A program made the translations under genes and the position numbers. DNA of 64,000 bases from Solibacillus sp. FSL K6-1523 (GTDB lineage Bacteria > Bacillota > Bacilli > Bacillales_A > Planococcaceae). The notes under the pieces are model-generated. The model searched no databases. It saw nothing but the letters and a program-made list of their open reading frames with translations, and was not told the origin of the DNA. How positions within the stretch are numbered: position 1 is the stretch's first letter; the number at the start of each line of letters is the position of its first letter. The stretch spans positions 2,778,001 to 2,842,000 of the forward strand of contig NZ_JBBOSU010000001.1 of NCBI RefSeq assembly GCF_038005225.1, given 5' to 3'. Below are positions 52,398 through 62,968 of the stretch, in pieces.

Positions 52398-53266
52398 AAA
52401 TAATCCCTAACAAATGAAATAAATTGTTCGGTTGCGGATGATTTCTTTGTATTGTCTAAATAGACCATACCAATTGCGCGTTTGCAATTTTCCGCATCCA
52501 CCGGAATCATTTGTACCTCATATTGTTCGATCCCTTTAATAGATGGAATTAAAGAAACACCTAACCCACTTTCCACTAGCCCAGCTAACGTATGTACCTC
52601 TTCCCCTTCAAACGCCACATTTAACGAAAAACCTTCTTGTTGAAATAGCTCATCCACTGAGTTGCGCAAAGAATTCCCCTTTTTGATTGTAATAAATGGA
52701 CGATGAGCAAACTCCTCAACCTTGATTGACTTCTTTTTGCTTAGGGCATCATTTTTCGGCACAATTAAAAATAATTCCTCTTCCCATAACTTTTCCCAAA
52801 AAATATGCGATTTATAATCAAGTGAGGAAATCAAACATAAATCCAATTGCCCATCTTCAAGTTTTTCTAGTAATACTCCTGAATTATTTTGCGTCAATTG
52901 AAATTTCATGTTCGGATAAACAGCCCGAATATCGGTCATTAAAGCTGGTATAACTTTAAGACCGAGTGTATGCATAAAGCCAATTGCAACTTCCCCATAG
53001 CCTGGTGAGATGATATTGTGTAAATCTTCTCGCGCCTTATCATAATCGCGCAATAGTTGCTCTGTGCGTTCTAAAAAAAAGCGTCCGTAACGATTTAATC
53101 GAATTGTTCGGCCTTGTCGGTCAAATAATTGAATTCCTAGACTGTCCTCTAATTGGGAAATCGATTTACTTAAGGCTGGCTGTGTAATATGAAGTTGTTC
53201 TGCTGCTCGTGACATATTTTCATAATGCGCAACCGTTTTAAAATAGATTAACGGTAATAATTCCAT
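52391..53266 (-). CDS. LysR-family transcriptional regulator
   Basis: A 291-residue regulator with the N-terminal winged helix FKTVAHYENMSRAAEQLHIT then QPALSKSISQLEDSLG, and a periplasmic-binding-like effector domain opening EVAIGFMHTLGLKVIPALM. It is divergent from the MFS gene and probably regulates it, as is common for LysR-MFS pairs. Stop overlaps the edge of repeat copy F by seven bases. Confidence 0.93.
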   Translation of the reverse strand: MELLPLIYFKTVAHYENMSRAAEQLHITQPALSKSISQLEDSLGIQLFDRQGRTIRLNRYGRFFLERTEQLLRDYDKAREDLHNIISPGYGEVAIGFMHTLGLKVIPALMTDIRAVYPNMKFQLTQNNSGVLLEKLEDGQLDLCLISSLDYKSHIFWEKLWEEELFLIVPKNDALSKKKSIKVEEFAHRPFITIKKGNSLRNSVDELFQQEGFSLNVAFEGEEVHTLAGLVESGLGVSLIPSIKGIEQYEVQMIPVDAENCKRAIGMVYLDNTKKSSATEQFISFVRDYFN

Positions 53267-53395
53267 ATTTCATTTTCCCCTTATTACTTTTATTTATAAG
53301 CGACATAAAAACAATGAATTATCCTTATTATGACACGTTCCTTATACTGAAGTGAATAGATTACCAAATTTAGTATGGATTGTGAGGGTTCGTTG

Positions 53396-54610
53396 ATGAA
53401 TTACATACAAAAAGGAACAAAACAATTTACACTTACGAACTTAGCTTTATTTGCAGCTGGATTTATAACTTTCGCCAATCTTTACGTAACACAGCCTTTA
53501 TTACCACAGTTTGCACATGATTACGATGTATCTCCAGCTGTTGCAAGTCTATCACTTTCTGTTGCTACTTGCGTACTAGCCTTTAGTTTAATCCTGTTTG
53601 GGTCATTATCAGAAGCTTGGGGGCGAAAAAAATTAATGATTGTTTCCATCATTGCCACTTCATTTCTTACAATCACCCTTGCCTTCGCTCCAACATTTGA
53701 AATATTATTACTGCTCCGAATTATACAAGGCTTTGTATTTGCAGGTGTGCCAGCAATTGCTATGGCGTATTTAGGGGAAGAAATGGAACCGGCTAGCCTA
53801 GGTGTGGCAATGGGCTTATACATTAGCGGGAATGCGATTGGGGGACTTTCTGGGCGTGTCATTATGGGCATGATGACAGACTTCTTTAATTGGCAAATGG
53901 GCATGATTTTTTTAGGATTACTTAGCTTAATCATTTGTCTTTATTTCATTTGGGCTTTGCCGCCTTCGAAACACTTTAAGCCGCGCCCACTTCAATTGAA
54001 AGCGATGACGCAATCATTATGGCAACATGTAAAAGATCCAAGTCTCATTTGCTTATTCGGTATTGCTTTTACACTTATGGGCAGCTTTGTTACAATGTTC
54101 AACTATATTGGATTTAAACTTCTTGATGCGCCATACAATTTAAGTGCAACTGTTGTCGGATGGATTTTCATCGTTTATTTAGTTGGTTCATGGAGTTCTG
54201 CATGGTTTGGTAGCTTATCCGATCGTTTTGGTCGACAACGTGTTCTTTACATCGGTATCTTCATAATGATGAGCGGTGGGTTACTTACATTACCGGAAAG
54301 CTTATACGTAAAAATAATTGGCATTACCGTGTTTACATTCGGATTTTTCGGCTCGCATTCAATTGCCAGTGGTTGGGTGAGTCGCCGCGCCATAAAAGAC
54401 AAAGCTCAAGCTTCATCGCTTTATTTATTTGCTTACTATTTGGGATCAAGTTTTGGGGGGACTTTAGGTGGTGTCTTTTGGGTGCGCTACGGCTGGATTG
54501 GCATAATCGTGTACATTACAAGCGCGTTAACTATCACTTTTACACTTGCTGCCGTCATCCATTATATCAATCAATCGCAGGAAACGGTTCAAACGAGAGT
54601 CCAAACATAA
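53396..54610 (+). CDS. MFS transporter, 12 TM
   Basis: A 404-residue major facilitator with about twelve hydrophobic segments. Motif A is GSLSEAWGRKKLM and its second-half equivalent GSLSDRFGRQRVL. The start FANLYVTQPLLPQFAHDYDV recalls the YnfM/AraJ drug or metabolite efflux group. The ATG at 53396 lies seven bases after GAGGG; the earlier ATG would include that site. Divergent from LysR. Confidence 0.9.
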   Translation: MNYIQKGTKQFTLTNLALFAAGFITFANLYVTQPLLPQFAHDYDVSPAVASLSLSVATCVLAFSLILFGSLSEAWGRKKLMIVSIIATSFLTITLAFAPTFEILLLLRIIQGFVFAGVPAIAMAYLGEEMEPASLGVAMGLYISGNAIGGLSGRVIMGMMTDFFNWQMGMIFLGLLSLIICLYFIWALPPSKHFKPRPLQLKAMTQSLWQHVKDPSLICLFGIAFTLMGSFVTMFNYIGFKLLDAPYNLSATVVGWIFIVYLVGSWSSAWFGSLSDRFGRQRVLYIGIFIMMSGGLLTLPESLYVKIIGITVFTFGFFGSHSIASGWVSRRAIKDKAQASSLYLFAYYLGSSFGGTLGGVFWVRYGWIGIIVYITSALTITFTLAAVIHYINQSQETVQTRVQT

Positions 54611-54611
54611 A

Positions 54612-54657
54612 AAAATGCAGGTTCATTCTTCTTATCCGAATGAACCTGCATTTTTTC
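54612..54657. terminator. Bidirectional terminator
   Basis: AAATGCAGGTTCATTC pairs with GAATGAACCTGCATTT, flanked by A/T tracts, between convergent genes. Confidence 0.92.
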
Positions 54658-54660
54658 TTA

Positions 54661-55512
54661 TTATTGTCGAACCCAAGTAAGTCCTAGTGTTCCTTCACCA
54701 GCATGTACGCCAACGCAAGCTGAAAGTGGTGTTGGTGTAAAGTTAATTGTCGGAAATTGAACTTTCAAATCCTTTATCCACTCTACCGCACCAGCTTCAT
54801 TGTTACAGTTAATAACCGCCACTTCTAGTACGGGTGATTTTATAATCGCTTCTTGCAAACGCTCAACCGCAAACTTCTTAGCGCGTTTGTCTGCTCGAAC
54901 TTTTTGAATCACTTCTACTCCGCCTGCTTCATTGTAGGCAATGACTAATTTGATGTTTAACAAATTACTTAAAAACATCGCCGTTCCTGATACACGACCA
55001 CTTTTATGTAGTTGCTCGAAGCTCGCTGGAATGAACATTAACTCTGATTTTTCACATAGCGCTTCAATTTGCTGCACAATTTGCTCTGGTTCAAGGCCTT
55101 GTTTTTCAAGTTCCATTCCTCTTTCCAACATTACTTGCATTGGATAAGAACCGATTTTCGAATCAATCGCATAGGTTTTGAACCCTGCTTGCTCAGCGGC
55201 CATTGGAGAACTGACAACCGTGCCTGATAATTGCTCAGAAGTATGGATGGCGATGGCACAATCATAGCCCTCTTCCTTCAATTTTTCATATAAGGCAACA
55301 TGGTCACCAAATGCAGGCTGTGATGTTTTTGGATGTTGTTTTGCATTACGCAATTTATGATAAAATTCGTCATGTGTCATATCAACTGTTTCACGTAGAG
55401 CGCCCTCTTCAAATATAATATTTAATGCCAATACATGGACATGATGTTTTTCTATAAATTCTTCTGTTAATAACGCTGCTGTGTCTGTAACCCATGCAAT
55501 CTTTTTTGCCAT
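54661..55512 (-). CDS. DegV-family fatty-acid-binding protein
   Basis: A 283-residue DegV protein. IAWVTDTAALLTEEF is the usual start, HTSEQLSGTVVSS the fatty-acid head-group site, and ASFEQLHKSGRVSGTAMFLS and HAGEGTLGLTW complete the family pattern. DegV/FakB proteins present fatty acids to the kinase FakA for phosphorylation. No FakA is nearby. Confidence 0.92.
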   Translation of the reverse strand: MAKKIAWVTDTAALLTEEFIEKHHVHVLALNIIFEEGALRETVDMTHDEFYHKLRNAKQHPKTSQPAFGDHVALYEKLKEEGYDCAIAIHTSEQLSGTVVSSPMAAEQAGFKTYAIDSKIGSYPMQVMLERGMELEKQGLEPEQIVQQIEALCEKSELMFIPASFEQLHKSGRVSGTAMFLSNLLNIKLVIAYNEAGGVEVIQKVRADKRAKKFAVERLQEAIIKSPVLEVAVINCNNEAGAVEWIKDLKVQFPTINFTPTPLSACVGVHAGEGTLGLTWVRQ

Positions 55513-55769
55513 AAATCGTGAGCCCCTTGAATATGTATTTTAACTCTCCACAAAATGTATAGGAGAAAACGTTTTCACCATAGTGACATTTGTCATATTC
55601 AAATAATCTTTCGAGGAGAAGGACATTTTTTCGACATTTTTCTACAGTATAAGAATTTGATATATTCGCCTTATTATTTTACAGTTTGGATGAAATTGGG
55701 TACGATAATCATAGTATGTATTCTTTTTTTACTAAATCATCGGTCAATTTATTTTCGAGGAGGGATCGA

Positions 55770-56240
55770 ATGAATCTTTATGATATTGCAGTGCGCACTG
55801 CAAATCATGAGCAATATTTATTAGAAAAATATAAAGGTAATGTCCTGCTCATCGTGAATACTGCCAGTAAATGTGGCTTTACGAAGCAGTTTACACAATT
55901 AGAGGCGCTATTCCAAAAATACAAAGACCAAGGTTTCACCGTTTTAGGCTTCCCATCTGATCAATTTAAACAGGAATTTCAAACTGGCGAAGAAGCTGCA
56001 AAGTTTTGCCGCCTCGATTACGGCGTATCATTCCCGATGCATGAAATTGTCAAGGTAAATGGACCTGATGCCCATCCGCTATTTCAATATTTAACATCGG
56101 AAAAAAAAGGCTTTTTAGGACAAGCTATTAAATGGAACTTCACAAAATTTTTAGTCGATCGCGAAGGCAATGTTATAAAACGTTATGCTCCTGTCGATAC
56201 TCCCTTTGTGGCTGAGAAGGAAATTGTCGAATTATTATAA
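55770..56240 (+). CDS. Glutathione peroxidase-family peroxidase
   Basis: A 156-residue thiol peroxidase (BsaA-like). The peroxidatic Cys35 is in NTASKCGFTKQF, and GFPSDQF (Gln partner region) and IKWNFTKFLVD (conserved Trp/Asn) complete the catalytic set. The ATG at 55770 follows GGAGGG; frames starting at 55686 are not supported. It probably uses thioredoxin, as Bacillus lacks glutathione. Confidence 0.92.
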   Translation: MNLYDIAVRTANHEQYLLEKYKGNVLLIVNTASKCGFTKQFTQLEALFQKYKDQGFTVLGFPSDQFKQEFQTGEEAAKFCRLDYGVSFPMHEIVKVNGPDAHPLFQYLTSEKKGFLGQAIKWNFTKFLVDREGNVIKRYAPVDTPFVAEKEIVELL

Positions 56241-56363
56241 AACGCTTTCAAATTTGTAAGCTTAATACTTTGACGGTAGTATACTCGTATACTATAATGA
56301 ACTTATCTTCGTAATAGAAGAGTAATTCATATAAAAATTTTAGTAATTAGGGAGTGTTTATTT

Positions 56364-57098
56364 ATGGGTCGTTTAGACAATAAAGTAGCAATTATTACAG
56401 GTTCAGCACAAGGTATGGGTGCTGCTCACGCAAAACTTTTCGTAGAACAAGGGGCAAAAGTTGTTTTAACAGACTTAAATGAAGAAAAAGGACAAGCATT
56501 TGCTGCTGAACTAGGCGAAAACGCAATTTTCGTTAAACAAAACGTTGCAAGTGAAGAAGATTGGGCGACAGTTGTTGCTAAAGCTGAAGAAGCATTCGGT
56601 CCAGTAAACGTATTAGTAAACAACGCTGGTATTACAATGGCGAAAAGCATGTTCGACGTATCAGTTGAAGAATACCGTCGCATCGTTGACATTAACCAAG
56701 TATCAGTATTCTTAGGTATGAAAACAGTAGCACCTTCAATGGAGAAAGCTGGCGGCGGTTCAATCGTTAACATTTCTTCATTAAACGGTTTAGTAGCTGG
56801 TGCAATTGGTTACACAGATACGAAATTCGCAGTTCGTGGTATGACTAAATCAGCGGCAATCAGCTTAGCGCCAAAAGGCATTCGCGTAAACTCTGTACAC
56901 CCAGGTGTTATCGCTACGCCAATGACTGTTCAAGAAGATACAAAAGCAGCTGTTGAAGAATTCGCTAAATACATTCCATTAAAACGCGTTGCACAACCAG
57001 AAGAAGTTTCAAACATGGTAGCATTCTTAGCTTCTGATGATTCAAGCTACTCTACAGGTTCTGAATTTGTTATTGACGGCGGGATTTCAGCTCAATAA
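56364..57098 (+). CDS. Short-chain dehydrogenase/reductase
   Basis: A 244-residue SDR. The nucleotide motif TGSAQGMG (13-19) and NNAG (86-89) precede the catalytic Ser139, Tyr150 and Lys154. The sequence is of the glucose 1-dehydrogenase/hydroxysteroid dehydrogenase type; the substrate cannot be decided. The gene shows strongly biased codon use compared with neighbours, suggesting high expression. Monocistronic with a strong terminator. Confidence 0.92.
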   Translation: MGRLDNKVAIITGSAQGMGAAHAKLFVEQGAKVVLTDLNEEKGQAFAAELGENAIFVKQNVASEEDWATVVAKAEEAFGPVNVLVNNAGITMAKSMFDVSVEEYRRIVDINQVSVFLGMKTVAPSMEKAGGGSIVNISSLNGLVAGAIGYTDTKFAVRGMTKSAAISLAPKGIRVNSVHPGVIATPMTVQEDTKAAVEEFAKYIPLKRVAQPEEVSNMVAFLASDDSSYSTGSEFVIDGGISAQ

Positions 57099-57133
57099 TC
57101 TTTTCGAAATCATCAAAAAATCGAATTGTTATA

Positions 57134-57180
57134 CAGTCAGTTCCCAATCTTGTATTGGGGACTGGCTGTTTTATTTTGAT
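57134..57180 (+). terminator. SDR gene terminator
   Basis: CAGTCAGTTCCCAAT pairs with ATTGGGGACTGGCTG, followed by TTTTATTTT. Confidence 0.9.
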
Positions 57181-57220
57181 TGCGTGTGTACATTATTTTC
57201 ATTTTCTAAATTTGCTTTGA

Positions 57221-57268
57221 AAAATAAAAGATCAACACCGTTATATTTCGGGTTGATCTTTTATTTTT
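57221..57268 (-). terminator. Chemoreceptor gene terminator
   Basis: AAAAGATCAACCCG pairs with CGGTGTTGATCTTTT with one mismatch, flanked by A/T tracts. Confidence 0.8.
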
Positions 57269-57271
57269 GAT

Positions 57272-58960
57272 TTACACGTTAAATTTATTTATTTCGTCCT
57301 TCACAGACAGTGCCTCTTCGCTCAAACTTTTTGCCACAGCACTTAGCTCTTGTATCGTTGCTGCTTGTTCTTCTACAGTAGCGGTAATGTCTTCCGATTG
57401 TTTAGCAATTATATTTGCTGAAGAAGACAGTTCATTGACAGATGCAGCCACCTCTTCTGTACTTGCAGAAATTTGTTGCGTAGAAGCAGAAACATCTTCA
57501 ATTTGATCTGTCATTTCTTCAATTCCACCCATTATTTCAGCAAAGGCAGTTTCTGCATTTTGAATAAATTGGACACCTTCATTAACATTAAGCACTGTTA
57601 CTTGTACAGCATTTTCCACGTCTTTCGTGTTGTGCTGAATATTCGTGACTAACTCGACAATTTGATTGGCAGAGCTCTTTGATTGTTCTGCTAGCTTACG
57701 AACCTCATCGGCTACAACCGCAAATCCTTTACCATGCTCACCTGCTCGAGCCGCTTCAATTGCTGCATTGAGCGCCAGAAGATTCGTTTGTTCTGTAATG
57801 TCTGTAATAACTTTCGTAATCGTAACAATCTCAACGGATTGGGCACTTAGTTGTTGAATACGCTCATTTGTCTCTTGAGAGGAATGTTGAATAATCTTCA
57901 TTTGGTCTTCAGCAGTGTGTAGTGTTTTTTCTCCCTCATGTGCAATGGATTGTGTATTAATAGCTTTCGTATGCAGTAATTGTGTAGCTTCTGCAATACG
58001 TTGGACACCGTGTGCTGTTTCATCCATCGCAATCGAACTTTCACGTCCAGTCGCAGCTGCTTGGTTATTACGCGTTGCCATCATTTCTACACGTTTGGCA
58101 ATGTCACGTGAAGTGTGTGATATCCCTTCCGTACTTGCTGCTAATTCTTCCGTAGCTAATGTTGAATGCTCTATATTCGCGGTCACACTGTGAATAAACT
58201 TTTGTAAATTGCCCTTCATCAAATTAAATGACCCTGCCAAATTTTTAATTTCATCATTCGTTTTAACTTCGATATCTCCCTGACGTAAATCACCCTTTGC
58301 AATGATTTCCGCCGCCGCAGCCATTTTATTAATCGGTACAATAATTGAGCGCGCGAATAATATGCCAACAATGATACAAGCGACTAAAATAATAGAAAAT
58401 ATCACTAAAAATGAATTCTTATTATCGTTAATAAGGTTTTCAACATTTTCTAATGAGTTTTGCATTTCTGTAATATTTTTTTGCTGAAAAACCGTTACTT
58501 TTTCATTAATTTCGATGGATGTCGTATCGAATTCTAACATAATTTGATTGCCTAGTTCCGGACCCATTTCAATATAGCTATTCGCCATCTTTTTTCCAGT
58601 CGCATAATACGCATCAAAAGCTACTAAAATTTCTTCTAATTTTCCCTTATCTTGTGGGTGCAAGCTTTGAAGTTGAGCCAAATTATTTTTAAAAATTTGA
58701 CTGTACTCCTCCGCAAGTTCAAAGCCATCATCTAAACCATTTTGAGCACGTGTTGCACTAATATCTGTTAAGTATTGTTGTACTTGCACTACCGCTAATT
58801 TCATCTCGTCTGCTAGTAACATAGCTTGAAGCGTTTCTTCTTTCATTTGTTGAATATGTGCAAGTTGTGATTTTGAATTTTGTTGTTGCAAAAAGCCCAT
58901 CAAAATGACGAGGCATACGATCAAACCGAAAGCTACAATACTTCTTACTTTAATAGTCAA
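57272..58960 (-). CDS. Methyl-accepting chemotaxis protein with 4HB sensor
   Basis: A 562-residue chemoreceptor. A transmembrane helix ([20 protein letters not shown]), a helical four-helix-bundle-type periplasmic domain, a second helix ([20 protein letters not shown]), HAMP, and the signalling domain with the hairpin tip [20 protein letters not shown] follow in order. TTG at 58960 is chosen because GAGGAG lies eight bases upstream; the GTG at 58969 abuts it. It signals through CheA/CheW. Ligand unknown. Confidence 0.9.
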   Translation of the reverse strand: MTIKVRSIVAFGLIVCLVILMGFLQQQNSKSQLAHIQQMKEETLQAMLLADEMKLAVVQVQQYLTDISATRAQNGLDDGFELAEEYSQIFKNNLAQLQSLHPQDKGKLEEILVAFDAYYATGKKMANSYIEMGPELGNQIMLEFDTTSIEINEKVTVFQQKNITEMQNSLENVENLINDNKNSFLVIFSIILVACIIVGILFARSIIVPINKMAAAAEIIAKGDLRQGDIEVKTNDEIKNLAGSFNLMKGNLQKFIHSVTANIEHSTLATEELAASTEGISHTSRDIAKRVEMMATRNNQAAATGRESSIAMDETAHGVQRIAEATQLLHTKAINTQSIAHEGEKTLHTAEDQMKIIQHSSQETNERIQQLSAQSVEIVTITKVITDITEQTNLLALNAAIEAARAGEHGKGFAVVADEVRKLAEQSKSSANQIVELVTNIQHNTKDVENAVQVTVLNVNEGVQFIQNAETAFAEIMGGIEEMTDQIEDVSASTQQISASTEEVAASVNELSSSANIIAKQSEDITATVEEQAATIQELSAVAKSLSEEALSVKDEINKFNV

Positions 58961-59152
58961 GGTATTCACTCCTCGTTTCTCTCTAAGTAGATTAACATCT
59001 CTTTCTAAACCATACACGCACATAGAGAGATTAAAAAGGGGTAAATTAGTACTTTTTCCAACATTTTTAACCGATTCAAGAAAAAAACTGTATAGCGGTC
59101 AAACTTGCTCCACCATACAGGATTTATTTTGCTCTATCGCCTTCCACTTCTT

Positions 59153-60547
59153 CTACTCATTTATCTTCTTTACGTTGGCTTTCTTCCAAATAAAGTAACA
59201 AATTGAGATAAAGAGCAGCCACGGGAATCCGAGTGTTAATGTGGCTTTAAAATCAGGTGAAAACCACGTTGATAAAACAACTGAAGCTAGAAGAACAGCT
59301 CCAAGTATCGTTAAATAAGGGAATCCAATCATTCTCACCGGTAATTTACGTCCATTCGTTGCATTCCATTTCCGTCTGAAAAATAGATGTGTGACAAAAA
59401 TCATAAACCAAGCAAACATGGCGCCAAAACTAGAAAGTGAAATCATTAAGGCGAAAGCCGAATCAGGTTTTACCACGGTGAAAATTGTTGCGAAGACAAT
59501 GCCAATAACGGAAGTAAATAATGCAATAGATGGCACAGATTTCTTGTTTAGTTTTCCAAGTATTTTCGGAGCAAAGCCACCACGAGACAATGAAAACATC
59601 ATACGTGTAGAAATATATAATTGACTATTCATAGCTGAAAGTGCCGCCACAAGGACTACGAAATTCATAATGGCTGCTGCACCTGGAATATTTACAATTT
59701 CCATTACTTTAACAAATGGGCTTTTATCCACCCCAGCCGCACCCCAAGGAACAATCATTAACATAAGCGATAGTGTTAACAAATAAAATAACACGAGACG
59801 GACAACTGCTGAACGAAGCGCAATTGGAACTGCCTTTTCTGGATCCTTTGCTTCTCCCGCACTAACTGCAATCATTTCAATACTTAAGTAACTAAATAAC
59901 GAAATAAATACAGCAATCCACATTCCCCACAGTCCGTTCGGGAAGAATCCGCCATCATTCGAATAATTTTGGATACCTATCGCTGATGAGCTATCCGCAC
60001 CAACGATTACATAAACCGCTAAAATAATAAATCCAACAATCGCTGCGATTTTTATTACCGAAAACCAATATTCAACAGTTCCAAACATCTTAACGCTCGT
60101 TAGGTTGACATAGATTAAAATAGCTGCGAATACTATAATCCACACAATTGCAGGAACTGTAGGGAACCAATATTTCATATATACCGCAACAGCCGTGACT
60201 TCTGTTCCAATTGCACAAACTAAACTAAACCAGTAAGAATAGCGAACACTAAAACCTGCCCATGGGTTAATATAACGTTCTGCATATGCCCCAAATGAAC
60301 CTGTAACAGGATGAGCCACTGTCATTTCTGCCAAACAGCCCATTAATAATAGTGCAATCAATGCACCAATGGCATAACTAATGATGACACTCGGACCCGC
60401 CAAACCAATAGCCAAGCCACTCCCTAAAAATAACCCAGTTCCGATTGCACCACCAATAGCAATCATCGTCAATTGACCTGTCGTTAAACTACGATTTAAC
60501 CCTTTTTCCCGTTCGATAATATCTTGAAAACTATTGTCATTTTTCAT
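59153..60547 (-). CDS. Amino-acid permease (APC family)
   Basis: A 464-residue transporter with twelve hydrophobic segments. It begins LNRSLTTGQLTMIAIGGAIG then TGLFLGSG, the signature of GABA/lysine/proline-type amino-acid permeases, and has the EMIAVSAGEAKDPEKAVP stretch. GGGAGGAG precedes the ATG. It lies 27 bases downstream of kynU, so the cargo may be tryptophan, kynurenine or anthranilate; that is inferred from context alone. Confidence 0.88.
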   Translation of the reverse strand: MKNDNSFQDIIEREKGLNRSLTTGQLTMIAIGGAIGTGLFLGSGLAIGLAGPSVIISYAIGALIALLLMGCLAEMTVAHPVTGSFGAYAERYINPWAGFSVRYSYWFSLVCAIGTEVTAVAVYMKYWFPTVPAIVWIIVFAAILIYVNLTSVKMFGTVEYWFSVIKIAAIVGFIILAVYVIVGADSSSAIGIQNYSNDGGFFPNGLWGMWIAVFISLFSYLSIEMIAVSAGEAKDPEKAVPIALRSAVVRLVLFYLLTLSLMLMIVPWGAAGVDKSPFVKVMEIVNIPGAAAIMNFVVLVAALSAMNSQLYISTRMMFSLSRGGFAPKILGKLNKKSVPSIALFTSVIGIVFATIFTVVKPDSAFALMISLSSFGAMFAWFMIFVTHLFFRRKWNATNGRKLPVRMIGFPYLTILGAVLLASVVLSTWFSPDFKATLTLGFPWLLFISICYFIWKKANVKKINE

Positions 60548-60574
60548 AACGAACTCCTCCCGTTCCTAAATAGA

Positions 60575-61867
60575 TTACGAGACAACATTACGTTTATTAT
60601 CAAATTTCTCATAGTGCTTTTCAGTTACGATTGTCTTGATCGTTTGGATTGTTTGCCATACTTCCTCATAAGATGTATAAAATGCAATCGGTGATAAACG
60701 AATAATATTTGGCGGTCTGAAATCTGGAATAATTCGATTTTCCACCAAAGATTTGCAAATTCGTACAGCTTCGTCATGCTCTAAACTAATATGTCCACCG
60801 CGTCTAGCATCCTCACTCGGATTACCGATTGTAAAACCTAACCCTGACAACTCTTGATTGATTAAGTCTGTCATGTACTGTGTAATATGCAGGGATTTTT
60901 GACGCACTTTTTCAATGCCTACCTCAGCGAATATTTCCAAAGAACCAATGATTGGCGCCAAACTTAGGACATGCGGTGTTCCCGATTGTAGCGCCCCAGC
61001 TGACTCTTCTACATGTAAAGTGTGTTCCATATCAAACTGTTTGTCTTTTTTCGAACTATACCAGCCTGCTAATCCAGGTTGTATACCGAAATGTTTTTTA
61101 TTCATATACATACCTGCTACCGATCCCGGTCCACCGTTCAAATACTTATAATTGCACCATACGGCAAAATCAACTCCCCAGTCACTAAAGGTATGCGGAA
61201 TTGCCCCAATGGAATGACACGCATCAAATCCGATACAAATTCCACGGGCATGTGCTTCAGCAGTTAGGCGCTGAATATCCAATAGCTGACCACTTCTATA
61301 CAACACAGTTGGCAGGAAAATTAACGCGACCTCTTCCGTCATGGCTGCGATAATATCCTCTTCTAAAATAACTTTACCATCACGACTTTTCACCTGTATT
61401 AAATGCTCTGCTGGATCATACCCTCTTAGTTTCAATTGGCTTTGAAGCGCGTAAATATCCGATGGAAATGTTAGTTCATCCGCAACAATTTTCGTTCGAT
61501 TTCCTTTTGGCTTGTAAAACGTTGAAATAAGTTGATGAATATTCGATGTCGTGGAACCGCTTACAATCACTTCTTCACTTAAAGCTCCTACAAGTGGTGC
61601 ACACATTTCGCCTAGCTTTTCAGATAAGAAAAACCATGCATACTCCCCTTTTGTCCACCCTTCAATCCCATACGTTTTCCATGATTCCATCAGTTCTGCC
61701 ACTTTTAATTCTGCACGTTTTGACATGAGCCCTAATGAGTTCCCGTCAAGATAAATAACACCTGGTTGTAAATAAAATTCCTCACGATATGGATAAAATT
61801 CGTCTTGTAAATCTTGTTGTTGTGCATTTTCTCGTGTGAGTAAGCTAATTTCTTTACTCAAAAACAT
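60575..61867 (-). CDS. kynU: Kynureninase
   Basis: A 430-residue PLP enzyme of the kynureninase family. [17 protein letters not shown] is the N-terminal signature, [13 protein letters not shown] the cofactor Asp-His pair, and [16 protein letters not shown] holds the Schiff-base Lys. It cleaves kynurenine to anthranilate and alanine. No kynA or kynB lies alongside, so upstream steps are either elsewhere or the substrate is imported. First gene of an operon with the permease. Confidence 0.9.
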   Translation of the reverse strand: MFLSKEISLLTRENAQQQDLQDEFYPYREEFYLQPGVIYLDGNSLGLMSKRAELKVAELMESWKTYGIEGWTKGEYAWFFLSEKLGEMCAPLVGALSEEVIVSGSTTSNIHQLISTFYKPKGNRTKIVADELTFPSDIYALQSQLKLRGYDPAEHLIQVKSRDGKVILEEDIIAAMTEEVALIFLPTVLYRSGQLLDIQRLTAEAHARGICIGFDACHSIGAIPHTFSDWGVDFAVWCNYKYLNGGPGSVAGMYMNKKHFGIQPGLAGWYSSKKDKQFDMEHTLHVEESAGALQSGTPHVLSLAPIIGSLEIFAEVGIEKVRQKSLHITQYMTDLINQELSGLGFTIGNPSEDARRGGHISLEHDEAVRICKSLVENRIIPDFRPPNIIRLSPIAFYTSYEEVWQTIQTIKTIVTEKHYEKFDNKRNVVS

Positions 61868-61922
61868 CGCCCCCTTTTAATGGTTAAAGTCATCTGAATT
61901 TTGATGTAATTCATTATAATAC

Positions 61923-61935
61923 TGACATCGTGTCA
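61923..61935. promoter_or_regulatory. Palindromic operator candidate upstream of kynU
   Basis: TGACATCGTGTCA is a palindrome (TGACA-N3-TGTCA) overlapping a TTGACA-like box ahead of kynU. A related sequence, TGATATCGTGCTA (10 of 13), lies at 62039-62051 nearer the TetR gene. They are plausible sites for the divergent TetR-type regulator. Confidence 0.5.
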
Positions 61936-62163
61936 ATATGTTTAAAAAAATATTTTTCTTTTAATTATTTTGGTAGATAAAATAAACACAAAAATTCAAT
62001 ATAAAGCCCCCCTTATACTTACGTTATATATTTGTCCCTGATATCGTGCTAAGGCTTTAAGTCAAATTGTTCTAATACAAAATTATTTCGAATATATCAG
62101 AAAGAACTACAAAACACAGTGCATTCCCCTATGAAATACTTGTACAATAGGAGGTCTCGTCAC

Positions 62164-62797
62164 ATGAGAAATGAAGAAAAAACAACAGATGGAAGAAATA
62201 TACGTTCTATTATGACGCGCCAGAAACTACTCGATGCGGCGCGTGAATTATTTTATGAAGTAGGATTTGAAAAAACGACTATTTCAAAAATAATTAAACG
62301 AGCAAAAACAGGTTACGGTACGGCTTATGTACACTTCAAGGGCAAAGATGAGCTATTAATTATGTTAATGGAAAATGTGATGCAGGAGTTTTTAGACATG
62401 GCTAATACACCTTTTTTACCTACATCAAAAAGAGAAGCAAGGCAACTTATCCTCAAACAAGTAACAGCCTTTCTAAATATGGCTAAGTCCAACGAAAAAA
62501 TAATGAAGGTTTTTTTCAGAAGCAATTGGTTTATCCCATTCCGTCCATACAAAATGGAATAAAATTCGACAAGCCAATATTCACTTCATTACAAAAGATA
62601 TTACTTACGCTCAAACGATGGGGTTAGCTCGAACAGATTTAAAAGCTGAATTAGTCGCTAAATCTTGGTTTTATACAAATGAAAATTATCAATGGGATAT
62701 CATTCAAAATAAAACAACATCTTCAATAGAGGAAATCGCCTGGACCATTACTACAATGTATGTTGATGGACTTTATCTTGATTTTAAAGAATACTAA
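62164..62797 (+). pseudogene. TetR-family regulator, frameshifted
   Basis: The first frame reads NIRSIMTRQKLLDAARELFY then EVGFEKTTISKII (TetR HTH) and goes out of frame at a T7 run (62510-62516). The second frame continues SEAIGLSHSVHTKWNKIRQA and ends MYVDGLYLDFKEY. Removing one T would fuse them into a 210-residue TetR protein. GGAGG precedes ATG 62164. It is divergent from kynU and probably its regulator. As written, the ligand domain is truncated. Confidence 0.82.
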
Positions 62798-62907
62798 TAT
62801 TTTAGTCCTCTTTCTCTAGATGATTTTTGAAAGCAGCCGCTGGGGATGAACGAAGTAAAGGTGTTGGTATTTGAAATCACCGAAAGAACATGATCGTTTA
62901 TAAACAG

Positions 62908-62938
62908 CAAAAACCCGCCAATGAATATCATTGGCGGG
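62908..62938 (-). terminator. Terminator of the partial chemoreceptor gene
   Basis: CCCGCCAATGA pairs with TCATTGGCGGG, followed on the minus strand by TTTTTG. Confidence 0.9.
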
Positions 62939-62968
62939 CAATTCAAAGTATTCCATTGAATTGATGGT

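Noticed and set aside
55555-55773. Plus-strand frame upstream of the glutathione peroxidase
   Set aside because: No ribosome binding site or family pattern; the region is more likely the promoter.
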